The position numbers and the translations under genes are program-made. Source: Bradyrhizobium sp. WBAH42 (lineage in GTDB: Bacteria; Pseudomonadota; Alphaproteobacteria; Rhizobiales; Xanthobacteraceae). Taken from it: a DNA stretch of 64,000 bases. The notes beneath the pieces are model-generated. The model did not search any database and had not been told where the DNA came from. It was given only the letters and a program-made list of their open reading frames with translations. Positions 19,461-27,641 of the stretch are shown piece by piece (within the stretch, counting starts at the first letter, position 1; each line of letters begins with the position of its first letter). The DNA lies in NCBI RefSeq assembly GCF_024585265.1, contig NZ_CP036533.1, positions 5,155,001 to 5,219,000 of the forward strand, written 5' to 3'.

Positions 19461-20489
19461 TCAGAACGGAATTGTCAGGCCCGGATGTTTGGCTTGCGCC
19501 CTGGTATAGGCGACGCCGTGAACCTTGATACCACGCGTGTCCAGCAGCGAGATAATGCCGCCCTGGTTCGACAATTCCATCGGCTTCTCCACGACGACGG
19601 CGAGCGTTCCTCCGGCTGCGATCGTCCCCGACAGCGTCATCTTCTTCTTCTGCTTGTCGGCCAGCTTCCAGCCGGTGAGATCGATGTCGCGATCGGCCGT
19701 GTTGAGCAGTGTGACGACTTCGCGCTCCGGCGTCTTCACGGCGTTGACGAGTGCCGCAATGATCCGCACGAGCCCATCCGGCATTTCCTCCGTCGGAGGG
19801 GCCGTCGGATCCAGCGGCGCTGTCGGCGTGCCGCCGCCGAGATCAATCGGATGACCGGTCTCGTCGTCAGTGTGCCAGGCCTGCGTCTGGAATTTGAGAA
19901 GGACTGCCGTCCATAAATTTTGCTCCGGGAATTCGAACACGAGCCCGCCGTCCTGCCACGGCCCGTTGTCGCCCGAGAACCTTCCGATGGGATTTCCCTG
20001 GTTCATATGGATGTCGTGAATGCCGCGTCCCGGCCTGAAGCCGAAATAATTGTCCGCCTTGGTCTCGGGGCCCCATGTCTCGCCGAACGCGTAGACCATC
20101 GCGCTTTCGTCCGAGAGTGCGCGCTGGACGAACTGGTCGAGCTTCTCGTTGAGGTCGTTGTCCGGCCCAGGCACGGACAGCGGCAGCGGCACCATCTCCT
20201 GGGGCTGCATCAGATTACCGCGGATGAAGTCCAGCGCGATGCTGTTGGGCTGGGGGGCCTGCGGGTGCAGCCCCTCCGGGAGTGCCGCGAGTCGTTCGGT
20301 GATCGGATGGACGAAACGAGATCGCACCAGGAATTCGACCTCGCTTCCGTCGGCCGACTGCACGTTGACGGCAATGCGGAAATCTTCACCGCCGGCGACG
20401 ATATGGACTTGATAGTGCGGCGACCTGCCGGTGCCGAAACGCATCGCAATCGGGCGTCCCTTGAGGACTGAATAATGTTTCAATGGCAT
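19461..20489 (-). CDS. DUF2278 protein with C-terminal lamin-tail domain
   Basis: 342 residues. The N-terminal 220 residues match the DUF2278 (YukJ) family: opening YSVLKGRPIA, a middle with DNDLNEKLDQFVQRAL, and FGFRPGRGIHDIHMNQGN. From about residue 245 a lamin-tail-like Ig fold follows (VTLLNTADRDIDLTGWKLAD). No signal peptide or membrane helix, so it is cytosolic unless exported otherwise. The function of the family is unknown; the conserved His residues of GIHDIHMNQGN suggest metal binding or hydrolysis, as inference only. It is isolated between hflX and mazG. Confidence 0.75.
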   Translation of the reverse strand: MPLKHYSVLKGRPIAMRFGTGRSPHYQVHIVAGGEDFRIAVNVQSADGSEVEFLVRSRFVHPITERLAALPEGLHPQAPQPNSIALDFIRGNLMQPQEMVPLPLSVPGPDNDLNEKLDQFVQRALSDESAMVYAFGETWGPETKADNYFGFRPGRGIHDIHMNQGNPIGRFSGDNGPWQDGGLVFEFPEQNLWTAVLLKFQTQAWHTDDETGHPIDLGGGTPTAPLDPTAPPTEEMPDGLVRIIAALVNAVKTPEREVVTLLNTADRDIDLTGWKLADKQKKKMTLSGTIAAGGTLAVVVEKPMELSNQGGIISLLDTRGIKVHGVAYTRAQAKHPGLTIPF

Positions 20490-20678
20490 CGCGCTTCACC
20501 TGCCGTAGGGGGGTGGCTGCGTCAGAACTATACAACTTTAGACTGTCTGCGGTGACAATTTCATGGCGGCGGCTTGACGCATCTTTCCGTGCGAGCCGCT
20601 GGGGGCGGTCAATCGGGGTACATTGCTGACCGATCGGCGATGGATGGTGTTGCCGGATCTCTCCGCCACCGCACCCGA

Positions 20679-21497
20679 CTAAGCGGCGGTCTTCGCCGCA
20701 TTCCACAGCGCGTCCATCTCCGCCAGCGAGGCCTGCTCCAGCGTCCGGCCCTGCGCCGCCAGCGCCCGCTCGATATAGGCAAAGCGCCGCTCGAATTTCG
20801 CGTTGGTCGCACGCAACGCGGCTTCCGGATCTGCATCGACATGGCGGGCAAGGTTGACCAGCGCGAACATCAGGTCGCCGGTCTCTTCCGCCAGGCCCGC
20901 GCGGTCGTTGCGGTCCAGCGCGGCTTCGATCTCGTCGGCTTCCTCGCGGATCTTCTGCAGGACCGCGCGCGGGTCGTTCCAGTCGAAGCCGACGGTGGAG
21001 GCCTTGCGCTGCAGCTCCATCGCGCGCGTCAACGCCGGCTGGCCGGCCTTCACGCCCGACAGCAGCGACTTGTGCGTCGGCGTCTCTTCCGGCGGCCGGC
21101 GCGCGGCGCGTTCGGCCTTTTCCTCGGCCTTGATGCGGTCCCAGACCTCCTTGACGTGGTGCGGGGCGAGATTGCCGTCCTTGTCGGCGAAGACGTGGGG
21201 ATGGCGGCGGATCATCTTGCGGGTGATGGCCTCGACCACGTCACCAAAATCGAACGCGTTCTGCTCTGAGGCCATCTGCGCGTGGAACACCACCTGAAGC
21301 AGGAGATCGCCGAGCTCCTCTCTGAGATCGTCGAGATCGCCGCGGGTGATGGCGTCGACCACCTCATAGGCTTCCTCGATCGTGTAGGGCGCAATCGTCG
21401 CAAAGTCCTGCTCGAGGTCCCAAGGGCAGCCGGTCACCGGGGTGCGCAGTGCCGCCATGATTTCGATCAGGCGGGAGATATCGCGGGAAGGGGCCAT
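20679..21497 (-). CDS. mazG: Nucleoside triphosphate pyrophosphohydrolase MazG
   Basis: 272 residues with two tandem MazG domains. The first has the metal-binding ExxE motifs in [13 protein letters not shown] and [16 protein letters not shown]; the second, towards the C-terminus, has [13 protein letters not shown] and [15 protein letters not shown]. The enzyme hydrolyses NTPs to NMP and PPi and lowers (p)ppGpp signalling in E. coli. The start gives [14 protein letters not shown], the usual N-terminus; an in-frame extension upstream runs antisense through queC and is rejected. Divergent from queC with 127 bases between. Confidence 0.93.
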   Translation of the reverse strand: MAPSRDISRLIEIMAALRTPVTGCPWDLEQDFATIAPYTIEEAYEVVDAITRGDLDDLREELGDLLLQVVFHAQMASEQNAFDFGDVVEAITRKMIRRHPHVFADKDGNLAPHHVKEVWDRIKAEEKAERAARRPPEETPTHKSLLSGVKAGQPALTRAMELQRKASTVGFDWNDPRAVLQKIREEADEIEAALDRNDRAGLAEETGDLMFALVNLARHVDADPEAALRATNAKFERRFAYIERALAAQGRTLEQASLAEMDALWNAAKTAA

Positions 21498-21624
21498 TGC
21501 CGGGCAGTCTCCTGGGGTCCAGAGCCTTATGCCAAAAGCGGACCCCCAATCCCAGCGCAAGGCGGCGGAACAGGCCGATTTCCACCGATTGGCGAGCAAG
21601 TCGCGCAATGCTAAAGCGCGGGCC

Positions 21625-22338
21625 ATGAACGACGCATTTTCTTCCGAAACCGCGCTGGTGCTGTTCTCCGGCGGCCAGGATTCCACCACCTGCCTCGCCT
21701 GGGCTTTGAGCCGCTTCGTCCGCGTGGAGACGCTGGGGTTCGAGTACGGCCAGCGCCACGCCATCGAGCTTGACTGCCGCGACCGCCTGCTCGACGGCAT
21801 CAAGGGCCTGCGCGCGGATTGGGCCGCAAAGCTGGGCGAGAGCCACACGCTGTCGATCCCGACGCTGGCGGCCGTCTCCGAGACGGCGCTAACCCGCGAC
21901 GTCGCGATCGCGATGGGCGCCGACGGCCTGCCCAACACCTTCGTGCCGGGCCGCAACCTCGTGTTCCTGACCTTCGCCGCAGCGCTGGCCTACCGGCGCG
22001 GCATCCGCCACATCGTCGGCGGCATGTGCGAGACCGACTATTCCGGCTATCCCGATTGCCGCGACGAGACCATCCGCGCCATGCAGGCCGCGCTCTCGCT
22101 CGGCATGGCGAGGCCCTTCGAGCTGCACACGCCATTGATGTGGATCGACAAGGCCGCGACCTGGAAGCTGGCGCACGATCTCGGCGGCGAGGGGCTGGTC
22201 GATTTGATCCGTGAGCAATCGCACACCTGCTATCTCGGCGAACGCGGCGCGCGGCACGAATGGGGTTATGGCTGCGGCGAGTGCCCGGCCTGCAGTTTGC
22301 GGGCGAGGGGGTGGAACGAGTACGTGGCAGGGCGGTAG
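21625..22338 (+). CDS. queC: 7-cyano-7-deazaguanine synthase QueC
   Basis: 237 residues. The PP-loop ATPase motif [10 protein letters not shown] is near residue 14, and a zinc site of four Cys is at the C-terminus (CYLGERG, then CGECPAC). Converts 7-carboxy-7-deazaguanine, ammonia and ATP into preQ0, the precursor of queuosine in tRNA. It stands alone here: no queD, queE or queF is visible, so the rest of the pathway must be elsewhere. The start is the ATG before [10 protein letters not shown]; the longer frame overlaps mazG. Confidence 0.95.
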   Translation: MNDAFSSETALVLFSGGQDSTTCLAWALSRFVRVETLGFEYGQRHAIELDCRDRLLDGIKGLRADWAAKLGESHTLSIPTLAAVSETALTRDVAIAMGADGLPNTFVPGRNLVFLTFAAALAYRRGIRHIVGGMCETDYSGYPDCRDETIRAMQAALSLGMARPFELHTPLMWIDKAATWKLAHDLGGEGLVDLIREQSHTCYLGERGARHEWGYGCGECPACSLRARGWNEYVAGR

Positions 22339-22348
22339 GGTCGCTCCG

Positions 22349-22465
22349 CCGTCATTGCGAGGAGCTCGCGACAAAATTGCGCAGCAATTTTGCGCTGATG
22401 CGACGAAGCAATCCAGACTGCCGCCGCGGAGGATTCTGGATTGCTTCGCTTCGCTCGCAGTGACG
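22349..22465. repeat. Dispersed palindromic element, copy 2 with nested hairpin
   Basis: Same ends and core as the element at 497-585: CCGTCATTGCGAGGAG, then GACGAAGCAATCCAGA, then GGATTCTGGATTGCTTCGCT and a closing CTCGCAGTGACG. This copy is about 28 bases longer because of an insertion after GAGCTCGCGAC. The insertion contains its own perfect hairpin, AAAATTGC-GCA-GCAATTTT (22373-22391). The core stem has a few mismatches, so this copy is more diverged. It lies between the convergent queC and nitrile hydratase accessory genes. Confidence 0.8.
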
Positions 22466-22479
22466 AACTCAGCGATCAG

Positions 22480-22857
22480 CTACTGAAAATCCTCGTCCCG
22501 CAGCTCAATCGGCTTGCCGTGCGGCGTGCGATCGGCGGCGTGGTCCCAGGCATCGCGGTAGCGGTGCAGCGTCTCCAGCGAGGCGACGCCCTTGCGCGCG
22601 ACGAGGCCTTCCAGCGTGGCGAGCCAGTGCAGATAGTAGGTCTCGCCGGTGTCAGGGTCGCCCGCGGCCTGGGCACGCTTGATCTCGGAGGCCAAGGCTG
22701 CGGCCCATTCCGGCCAGGTGAATACGCCGCGCTCGTGCAGGCTCAAGGCCATCGCGAACGCATGCGCCTCCCAGGGTGCGCGGAACACCGGGCCGTCATC
22801 GTCGCGCGGAATGCCCGGGATTGCCGCCGTCGCCGCGGCCGCAAGTGCGCCGCTCAT
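22480..22857 (-). CDS. Nitrile hydratase accessory (activator) protein
   Basis: 125 residues, matching the small activator encoded downstream of cobalt nitrile hydratases (p14K/NhlE type), which carries the alpha subunit and helps cobalt insertion and cysteine oxidation. Typical segments are VFRAPWEAHAFAMALSLH, FTWPEWAAALA, YYLHWLATLEGLV and YRDAWDHAADRTPHG. The fold resembles the N-terminal part of the beta subunit. Start ATG overlaps the beta-subunit stop as TGATG, so the three genes are translationally coupled. Last gene of the operon; a dispersed repeat follows. Confidence 0.88.
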   Translation of the reverse strand: MSGALAAAATAAIPGIPRDDDGPVFRAPWEAHAFAMALSLHERGVFTWPEWAAALASEIKRAQAAGDPDTGETYYLHWLATLEGLVARKGVASLETLHRYRDAWDHAADRTPHGKPIELRDEDFQ

Positions 22858-23516
22858 CACGCCGGATCCAGATAGGGCTCGAACGCGTCGATCGAGACCT
22901 TCAGCGTGGGATCTCCGTCGTCACCCCAGAGATCGCGGCCCTCGAACACCACGGTATAGAGCCATTGCGGGTTCTCGCCGCGCTCCATCGCCGCACTATC
23001 CGGAAACACGTGGCAGCCGTGGTTCAGCTCGACCACGCCGACATGGCCGCGCACATAGCGTGGCAGCCGCGTGTGCGTCGCTGGATGAATATTCTTGGCG
23101 CGGACGCGATCGCCAATGTTGAATTTCGCCGGCGCCGGGGCAGGGCGGCCAAACTTGCCGCGCACCATCACGCGCTCGACATTGGCGCGGTCGAACGTGC
23201 CGTGCTTGAGCGCCTTTGCGGGCTGCATCGCATGGCCGGCAGCGACCTCCTCGCGGGTGAGATAGCCCTTGTCGATCAGCATCTCCTCGAGCCCGAGAAA
23301 CCATTTCTTGTAATAGGAGCTCGAGAGATAGACGTGCGGCGGCAAGGTCTCGCGATAGAAGCGCGAGGTGTCGATGTTGAAGGCGCCGGCCGCGCCCATC
23401 GCGCGCACCATCGCCAGCACGCGCGATTCCCATTCTTCGTGAAACATCGGCTCGTTCGGCTCGGGCTCGACCTTGCCGAACCCGTCCATGCCGCCCATGT
23501 CGTGCACGCCGTTCAC
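22857..23516 (-). CDS. nthB: Nitrile hydratase beta subunit
   Basis: 219 residues. The N-terminus has the family signature [13 protein letters not shown] and the C-terminus has the small barrel with [23 protein letters not shown] and the closing [12 protein letters not shown]. The start is a GTG overlapping the alpha-subunit stop as GTGA; this yields exactly the usual MNGVHDMGG beginning. Pairs with the alpha subunit to hydrate nitriles to amides; beta-subunit Arg residues hydrogen-bond to the oxidised cysteines of the metal centre. Confidence 0.93.
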   Translation of the reverse strand: MNGVHDMGGMDGFGKVEPEPNEPMFHEEWESRVLAMVRAMGAAGAFNIDTSRFYRETLPPHVYLSSSYYKKWFLGLEEMLIDKGYLTREEVAAGHAMQPAKALKHGTFDRANVERVMVRGKFGRPAPAPAKFNIGDRVRAKNIHPATHTRLPRYVRGHVGVVELNHGCHVFPDSAAMERGENPQWLYTVVFEGRDLWGDDGDPTLKVSIDAFEPYLDPA

Positions 23517-24139
23517 GACGGTGCTCCCGGCGTCTTGGGGAAACCGGTGCCGATCATGGAGTCGCGCGTCACGAGCTCGGCGAGCTGCGCCTCGCTCCAG
23601 CCTTCGGTGCCGGCGGGCCGCATCGGCAGCACCAGGAAGCGCGTCTCGGCGGTGGAATCCCAGACCCGGATTTCGATGTCCTTCGGAACCGCGACCCCGA
23701 AATCGGCAAGCACGCCGCGCGGATCCTTCACCGCGCGGGAGCGGTAGGGCGCGGCCTTGTACCAGACTGGCGGCAGCCCCAGCATTTCCCAGGGATAGCA
23801 GGAGCACAGCGTGCACACGACCATGTTGTGCCGCTCGGGCGTGTTCTCGACCACGACGAGATGATCGCCGACGCGGCTGACATGGCCGAGCGTGCCGATG
23901 GCCTTGGAGCCATCCTCCAGCAGCGCCGTCTTGAACGCCGGATCGGTCCAGGCCTTGGCGACCACGCGCGCCCCATTGTGCGGGCCGATCTTGGTTTCAT
24001 AGGCCTGGATGATGGCATCGAGCGCGGCCGGCTCGACATAGCCCTTTTCGGTCAGGATCGTCTCGAGCGCGCGCACGCGCAGCTCGGTCTCGGACAGCTC
24101 GGAATGGTCGTGATCGTGGTCGTGATGATGCTCGCTCAT
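23513..24139 (-). CDS. nthA: Nitrile hydratase alpha subunit, cobalt type
   Basis: 208 residues. The metal-binding claw VCTLCSC (Cys109, Cys112, Ser113, Cys114) followed by YPW has Thr in the position typical of Co(III) enzymes; Fe enzymes have Ser. In the active enzyme two of the cysteines are oxidised to sulfenic and sulfinic acids. The N-terminus carries HHHDHDHDH (residues 4-12), a plausible metal-binding run. The start shown is the ATG directly before it; an extension of 19 codons is less likely. First gene of nthA-nthB-activator; no amidase is adjacent, so the amide product must be used by enzymes coded elsewhere. Confidence 0.94.
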   Translation of the reverse strand: MSEHHHDHDHDHSELSETELRVRALETILTEKGYVEPAALDAIIQAYETKIGPHNGARVVAKAWTDPAFKTALLEDGSKAIGTLGHVSRVGDHLVVVENTPERHNMVVCTLCSCYPWEMLGLPPVWYKAAPYRSRAVKDPRGVLADFGVAVPKDIEIRVWDSTAETRFLVLPMRPAGTEGWSEAQLAELVTRDSMIGTGFPKTPGAPS

Positions 24140-24202
24140 GACGCGAAGATAGTCCTGGAATCCGGGCCTTGTCGAGACGAAGACCTCTGCTAACATCGCT
24201 CC

Positions 24203-24961
24203 ATGGGCTGGGCTGCACGAACCGGAATGACCGCTGTCATCGCGGCTGTTGTCGCATTCTCAGGCCGGGATGCGCGCGCTGCGAATGGCGCCTATGCGGT
24301 GGACGCCGCCGACATCTCCGAGGTCGGCTCCTGCAAGATCGAAAGTTGGCTGTCGGCCGCAACCAATACGGATTTCGCAGCCGTCGCGAATCCCTCCTGC
24401 GTCGTCGATCCCTTCAGGCCGATCGAGCTGAGCATGCAGACCATTCGGGCCCGCAGCGACGGCGAGTGGAGCACGACGCTGGCTCCGAAAGCCAAGACCA
24501 ATTTCATCCCGACCGGGATCGGGCGGTGGGGATTGTCGGCCTATGGCGGCGGATCGTTCGATGCCGCGACCGGCGAGGCACTGTCGGCCTTTGCGGTCAT
24601 ACCGGCGACCTTTCGCCTGTCCGAGACCATGCGCGTCAACATCAATGGCGGCTGGCTCTGGGATCGCACGATCGATCGGCACTACCTGACCTACGGTATC
24701 GGCTTCGACTGGAAGTTCACCGACACGTTGCAGTGGACCATCGAGGCCTATGGCCAGGCCGGCGCGTCCGAGATCGCGAGCGTCGTGCAGCCGCGCCTTC
24801 AGACCGGCGTGCGCTACCGGCCAAACGAGATCTTCTCGGTCGACGTGATCTACGGCCGCAACATCACCGGCGAGAACGCCAATTGGATCACCATCGGCAC
24901 GACGATCAGGTTTCCCGTCCGTGGGGGCGAGCCGGAGCACCGGCGCACCGGGCATTTGTGA
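24203..24961 (+). CDS. Secreted, probably beta-rich outer-membrane protein of unknown function
   Basis: 252 residues, with a signal peptide (hydrophobic stretch to about residue 25, cleavage near ARA-A). The mature part is built of short alternating strands with aromatic ends ([48 protein letters not shown]), ending in a strand TIGTTIRFP. This pattern suggests a small beta-barrel, but the last residues are polar rather than the usual aromatic. A start at the ATG eight codons further in is possible. Divergent from nthA with 63 bases between; no functional link is evident. Confidence 0.6.
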   Translation: MGWAARTGMTAVIAAVVAFSGRDARAANGAYAVDAADISEVGSCKIESWLSAATNTDFAAVANPSCVVDPFRPIELSMQTIRARSDGEWSTTLAPKAKTNFIPTGIGRWGLSAYGGGSFDAATGEALSAFAVIPATFRLSETMRVNINGGWLWDRTIDRHYLTYGIGFDWKFTDTLQWTIEAYGQAGASEIASVVQPRLQTGVRYRPNEIFSVDVIYGRNITGENANWITIGTTIRFPVRGGEPEHRRTGHL

Positions 24962-25200
24962 GCCTGCGAAAAACAGCACGGAGCTGCAGAACCCGGAGGA
25001 TTATTCTGCTCCAGGGAGGGATTGGGAAATCTTCGTCCAACCCCCGCCAAATATCTGAAATTGCAAGAAAGACCGGAAAAGGCGATGGTGCGTGCTGCGG
25101 TGCAGCGCGTCCGTCCCGGATCCTCACCGTCTCTCTCCCCATCCGACCTGGTTCCCGTGCGCGCACTCGGGAACGCGAACAGTGCATGAAGGCCGCCTCC

Positions 25201-26316
25201 ATGAATGCCCACCAATCGCTCGCGATCGGACGACCGATCGGAACGCTTGAAGCGATTTCACCCGCGCCGGACGCGATGGTCCGTTTCGCCGCCATCTCGA
25301 AGACCTATCCGGCCTATCGCGGCAAGCCCGGCGTCAACGCGCTGCAAGACATCGACTTCGCCATTCCGCGCGGCTCCATCACCGGCGTGATCGGCCGCTC
25401 CGGGGCCGGCAAGTCGAGCCTGGTCCGGCTCATCAACGGGCTGGAGAAGCCGACCACGGGCCGCGTGATCGTGGACAACAGCGATATCTCGGCGCTCGCG
25501 GGCCGCGAGCTGCGGCTGGCGCAGCGCTCGATCGGCATGATCTTCCAGCACTTCAACCTGCTGTCCTCGCGCACCGCGGCCGACAACATCGCGCTGCCGC
25601 TGGAGATCGCCGGCTGGACCAGGGCCGACATCAAGGCCCGCGTCGCCGAGCTGCTCGCGCTGGTCGGCATTGCCGACAAGCACGATCGCTACCCTTCAGA
25701 ACTGTCCGGCGGCCAGAAGCAGCGCGTCGGCATCGCCCGCGCGCTGGCGACGCGGCCGAGCGTACTCTTGTCGGATGAAGCGACCTCGGCGCTCGATCCG
25801 CAGACCACGCGCGCGATCCTCGATCTGCTCGCCAACATCAACCGCGAGCTCGGCGTGACCATCGTGCTGATCACGCATGAGATGTCCGTGGTGCGCCAGC
25901 TCGCCAAGGAGGTGGTGGTGTTGGACGCCGGCCGCGTCGTCGAGAGCGGCCACGTCGCCGACATCTTCACGCAACCAAAACATCCGATCACGCAGTCCTT
26001 CCTGGCCGAGGTGATCGGTGACAGTCTGCCGGTCTCGCTGGCAAGCCGGATCGTTTCGGACCAGCCTGCCGGCGGGCAGGCCGTGATCCGGGTCCAGGTG
26101 CGCGGGGCAGGGGCCGGCGACACCGTCGTGGCGCGGCTCGCGCGCGAGCTCGGGCTCGATGTGGCGCTGCTGTCGGCGCGTATCGACGAGATCGGCGGCC
26201 AGCATGTGGGCTCGCTGACGCTTGGAATTCCCGGTGGCGATGACGCGGTGGCGCGGACGCTCGCCTGGCTCTCTCAATATCAATTCTCGGCGGAGCGTCT
26301 CGGCTATGTCGCCTGA
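25201..26316 (+). CDS. metN: ABC transporter ATPase of the methionine (MetN) family
   Basis: 371 residues. The ATPase has Walker A GRSGAGKSS, Q-loop MIFQHFNLL, signature LSGGQKQR and Walker B VLLSDEATSALDP; a C-terminal NIL domain, the regulatory substrate-sensing domain of MetN, starts near residue 285. It energises uptake of methionine or a related compound with the permease downstream, whose start lies 11 bases before this stop. An ATG five codons upstream (25186) is an alternative. The 240 bases before it hold no ORF, and no SAM riboswitch could be recognised by eye. Confidence 0.9.
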   Translation: MNAHQSLAIGRPIGTLEAISPAPDAMVRFAAISKTYPAYRGKPGVNALQDIDFAIPRGSITGVIGRSGAGKSSLVRLINGLEKPTTGRVIVDNSDISALAGRELRLAQRSIGMIFQHFNLLSSRTAADNIALPLEIAGWTRADIKARVAELLALVGIADKHDRYPSELSGGQKQRVGIARALATRPSVLLSDEATSALDPQTTRAILDLLANINRELGVTIVLITHEMSVVRQLAKEVVVLDAGRVVESGHVADIFTQPKHPITQSFLAEVIGDSLPVSLASRIVSDQPAGGQAVIRVQVRGAGAGDTVVARLARELGLDVALLSARIDEIGGQHVGSLTLGIPGGDDAVARTLAWLSQYQFSAERLGYVA

Positions 26317-26971
26317 ACTCATCAACCTGATCATCCAGGCTACCTTCGAAAGCCTGTACATGGTCGGCATCGCGGCGCTGCTCGGCACCGCCTTCGGCCT
26401 GCCGCTCGGCGTGTTCCTGGCCACCAGCCGCAAAGGCGAGCTGTTCGCGGCGCCCCTCGTCAATCGCGTGCTCGGCATCGTCGTCAATGCGACGCGCTCG
26501 ACGCCCTTCATCATCCTGGTCGTCGCCATTATCCCGTTCACGCGCCTCGTTGCCGGGACCTCGATCGGCTCGACCGCGGCGATCGTGCCGCTGACGATCG
26601 CCTCGACGCCGTTCATCGCGCGCCTCGTCGAGGCTGCGATCCGCGAGGTCGACGGCGGTCTGATCGAGACCGCGTCCTCGTTCGGCGCCTCGCCGCTCCA
26701 GATCGTGTTCAAGGTCCTGATCCCGGAGGCGCTGCCGGGACTGCTGCTGGCTCTGACGCTCGCCGTGGTCAGCTTGCTCGGCTACTCCGCGATGGTCGGC
26801 GCGGTCGGCGGCGGCGGCCTTGGCGACCTCGGCATCCGCTATGGCTACCAGCGCTTCATGCCGGAGATGATGCTGGCCGTCGTGGTCGTGCTGATCGCCC
26901 TGGTGCAGATCGTCCAGAGCGCCGGCGACTATCTGGCGCGCCGGGTCAATCGCCGGCTGCGGCACCGCTAG
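26306..26971 (+). CDS. metI: ABC transporter permease of the methionine (MetI) family
   Basis: 221 residues, five predicted membrane helices, with the coupling segment EAAIREVDGGLIETASSFGASPLQI typical of MetI-type permeases (shown here in part: EVDGGLIETASSFGA). The start overlaps the end of metN. No gene for a MetQ-like substrate-binding lipoprotein follows; instead a convergent cupin gene overlaps the stop by four bases. The binding protein must be elsewhere or the transporter uses an unlinked one, so the substrate remains uncertain. Confidence 0.9.
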   Translation: MSPELINLIIQATFESLYMVGIAALLGTAFGLPLGVFLATSRKGELFAAPLVNRVLGIVVNATRSTPFIILVVAIIPFTRLVAGTSIGSTAAIVPLTIASTPFIARLVEAAIREVDGGLIETASSFGASPLQIVFKVLIPEALPGLLLALTLAVVSLLGYSAMVGAVGGGGLGDLGIRYGYQRFMPEMMLAVVVVLIALVQIVQSAGDYLARRVNRRLRHR

Positions 26972-27390
26972 GCAGCCGGCGGGTAGTAGAGAAACTCGAT
27001 CATCAGGCAGCCGTCTCGGGTGAAGAACGGCCCGTGTTCGACGTGGGCCGGCCTCACGGCGTAGGTGCCGGCCTCGAGCCGTTGCGTTTCCTGTGCGGCT
27101 GTGCCGATCGACAACGTGCCGGAGATCAGAAACACTTCCTCACACCAATCGTGCGAGACCGGGTGCTCTACCGATGCACCGGCGGCCCAGCGCGACAGCC
27201 GTGTCACTGCTCCCGTTTGCGCCGGGTGGTCGAAACGGCCGGACAGGATCTTCTCCTCGACACCGACATAGCCGGGGACGGTCCGCCAGCCGTCCTCGGC
27301 CAACGCGTTGAAAAACTCCCGGTGGTCCTTCATGAACCGACCGAAGCCGGGCTCCGCCATGAACATCATCTCCTGCGCCGACACTGACAC
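26968..27390 (-). CDS. Cupin-domain protein
   Basis: 140 residues forming a single small cupin barrel. Candidate metal ligands are in EHPVSHDWCEEVFLISG (the first cupin motif) and in RPAHVEHGPFF (the second). Such proteins include small dioxygenases, isomerases and sensor-like binding proteins; the sequence does not decide between them. It has no signal peptide. It ends four bases inside metI on the other strand and is divergent from the TonB-dependent receptor, with an Irr-box-like palindrome in the shared intergenic space. Confidence 0.75.
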   Translation of the reverse strand: MSVSAQEMMFMAEPGFGRFMKDHREFFNALAEDGWRTVPGYVGVEEKILSGRFDHPAQTGAVTRLSRWAAGASVEHPVSHDWCEEVFLISGTLSIGTAAQETQRLEAGTYAVRPAHVEHGPFFTRDGCLMIEFLYYPPAA

Positions 27391-27473
27391 AGGGACGACC
27401 TTACAGCAGGCAAACGACGTTTCCCACTTGCAGCCGTAGGGGCAGGGACTCGTGCGTTCGATGATTGCGTTCG

Positions 27474-27490
27474 TCTAGAAGGATTCCAGA
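27474..27490. promoter_or_regulatory. Irr-box/ICE-like palindrome
   Basis: TCTAGAA-GGA-TTCCAGA matches the rhizobial iron control element TTTAGAA-N3-TTCTAAA at 11 of 14 defined positions, as I remember that consensus. It lies about 150 bases upstream of the TonB-dependent receptor and 84 bases upstream of the divergent cupin start. Iron-dependent control by Irr would suit the receptor-PepSY pair. The remainder of this 250-base intergenic region shows nothing else recognisable. Confidence 0.4.
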
Positions 27491-27641
27491 TCCCGAAGAT
27501 GACGCACGCCATTCCGCGCCTGAGCGCATTCGTCGCACATGCTGCGTACACGTCTGGAGAAATTCTAACCCGGTTCCTATCGCACTCGAAAACCGCCTGA
27601 GTTAGGGCGGGGCATCAAAAACGGTACCGGCGAAGCCGGCA

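Noticed and set aside
24962..25200. SAM-type riboswitch before metN
   Set aside because: Looked for because of the methionine-family transporter. No recognisable conserved core could be made out by eye; a covariance-model search would be needed.
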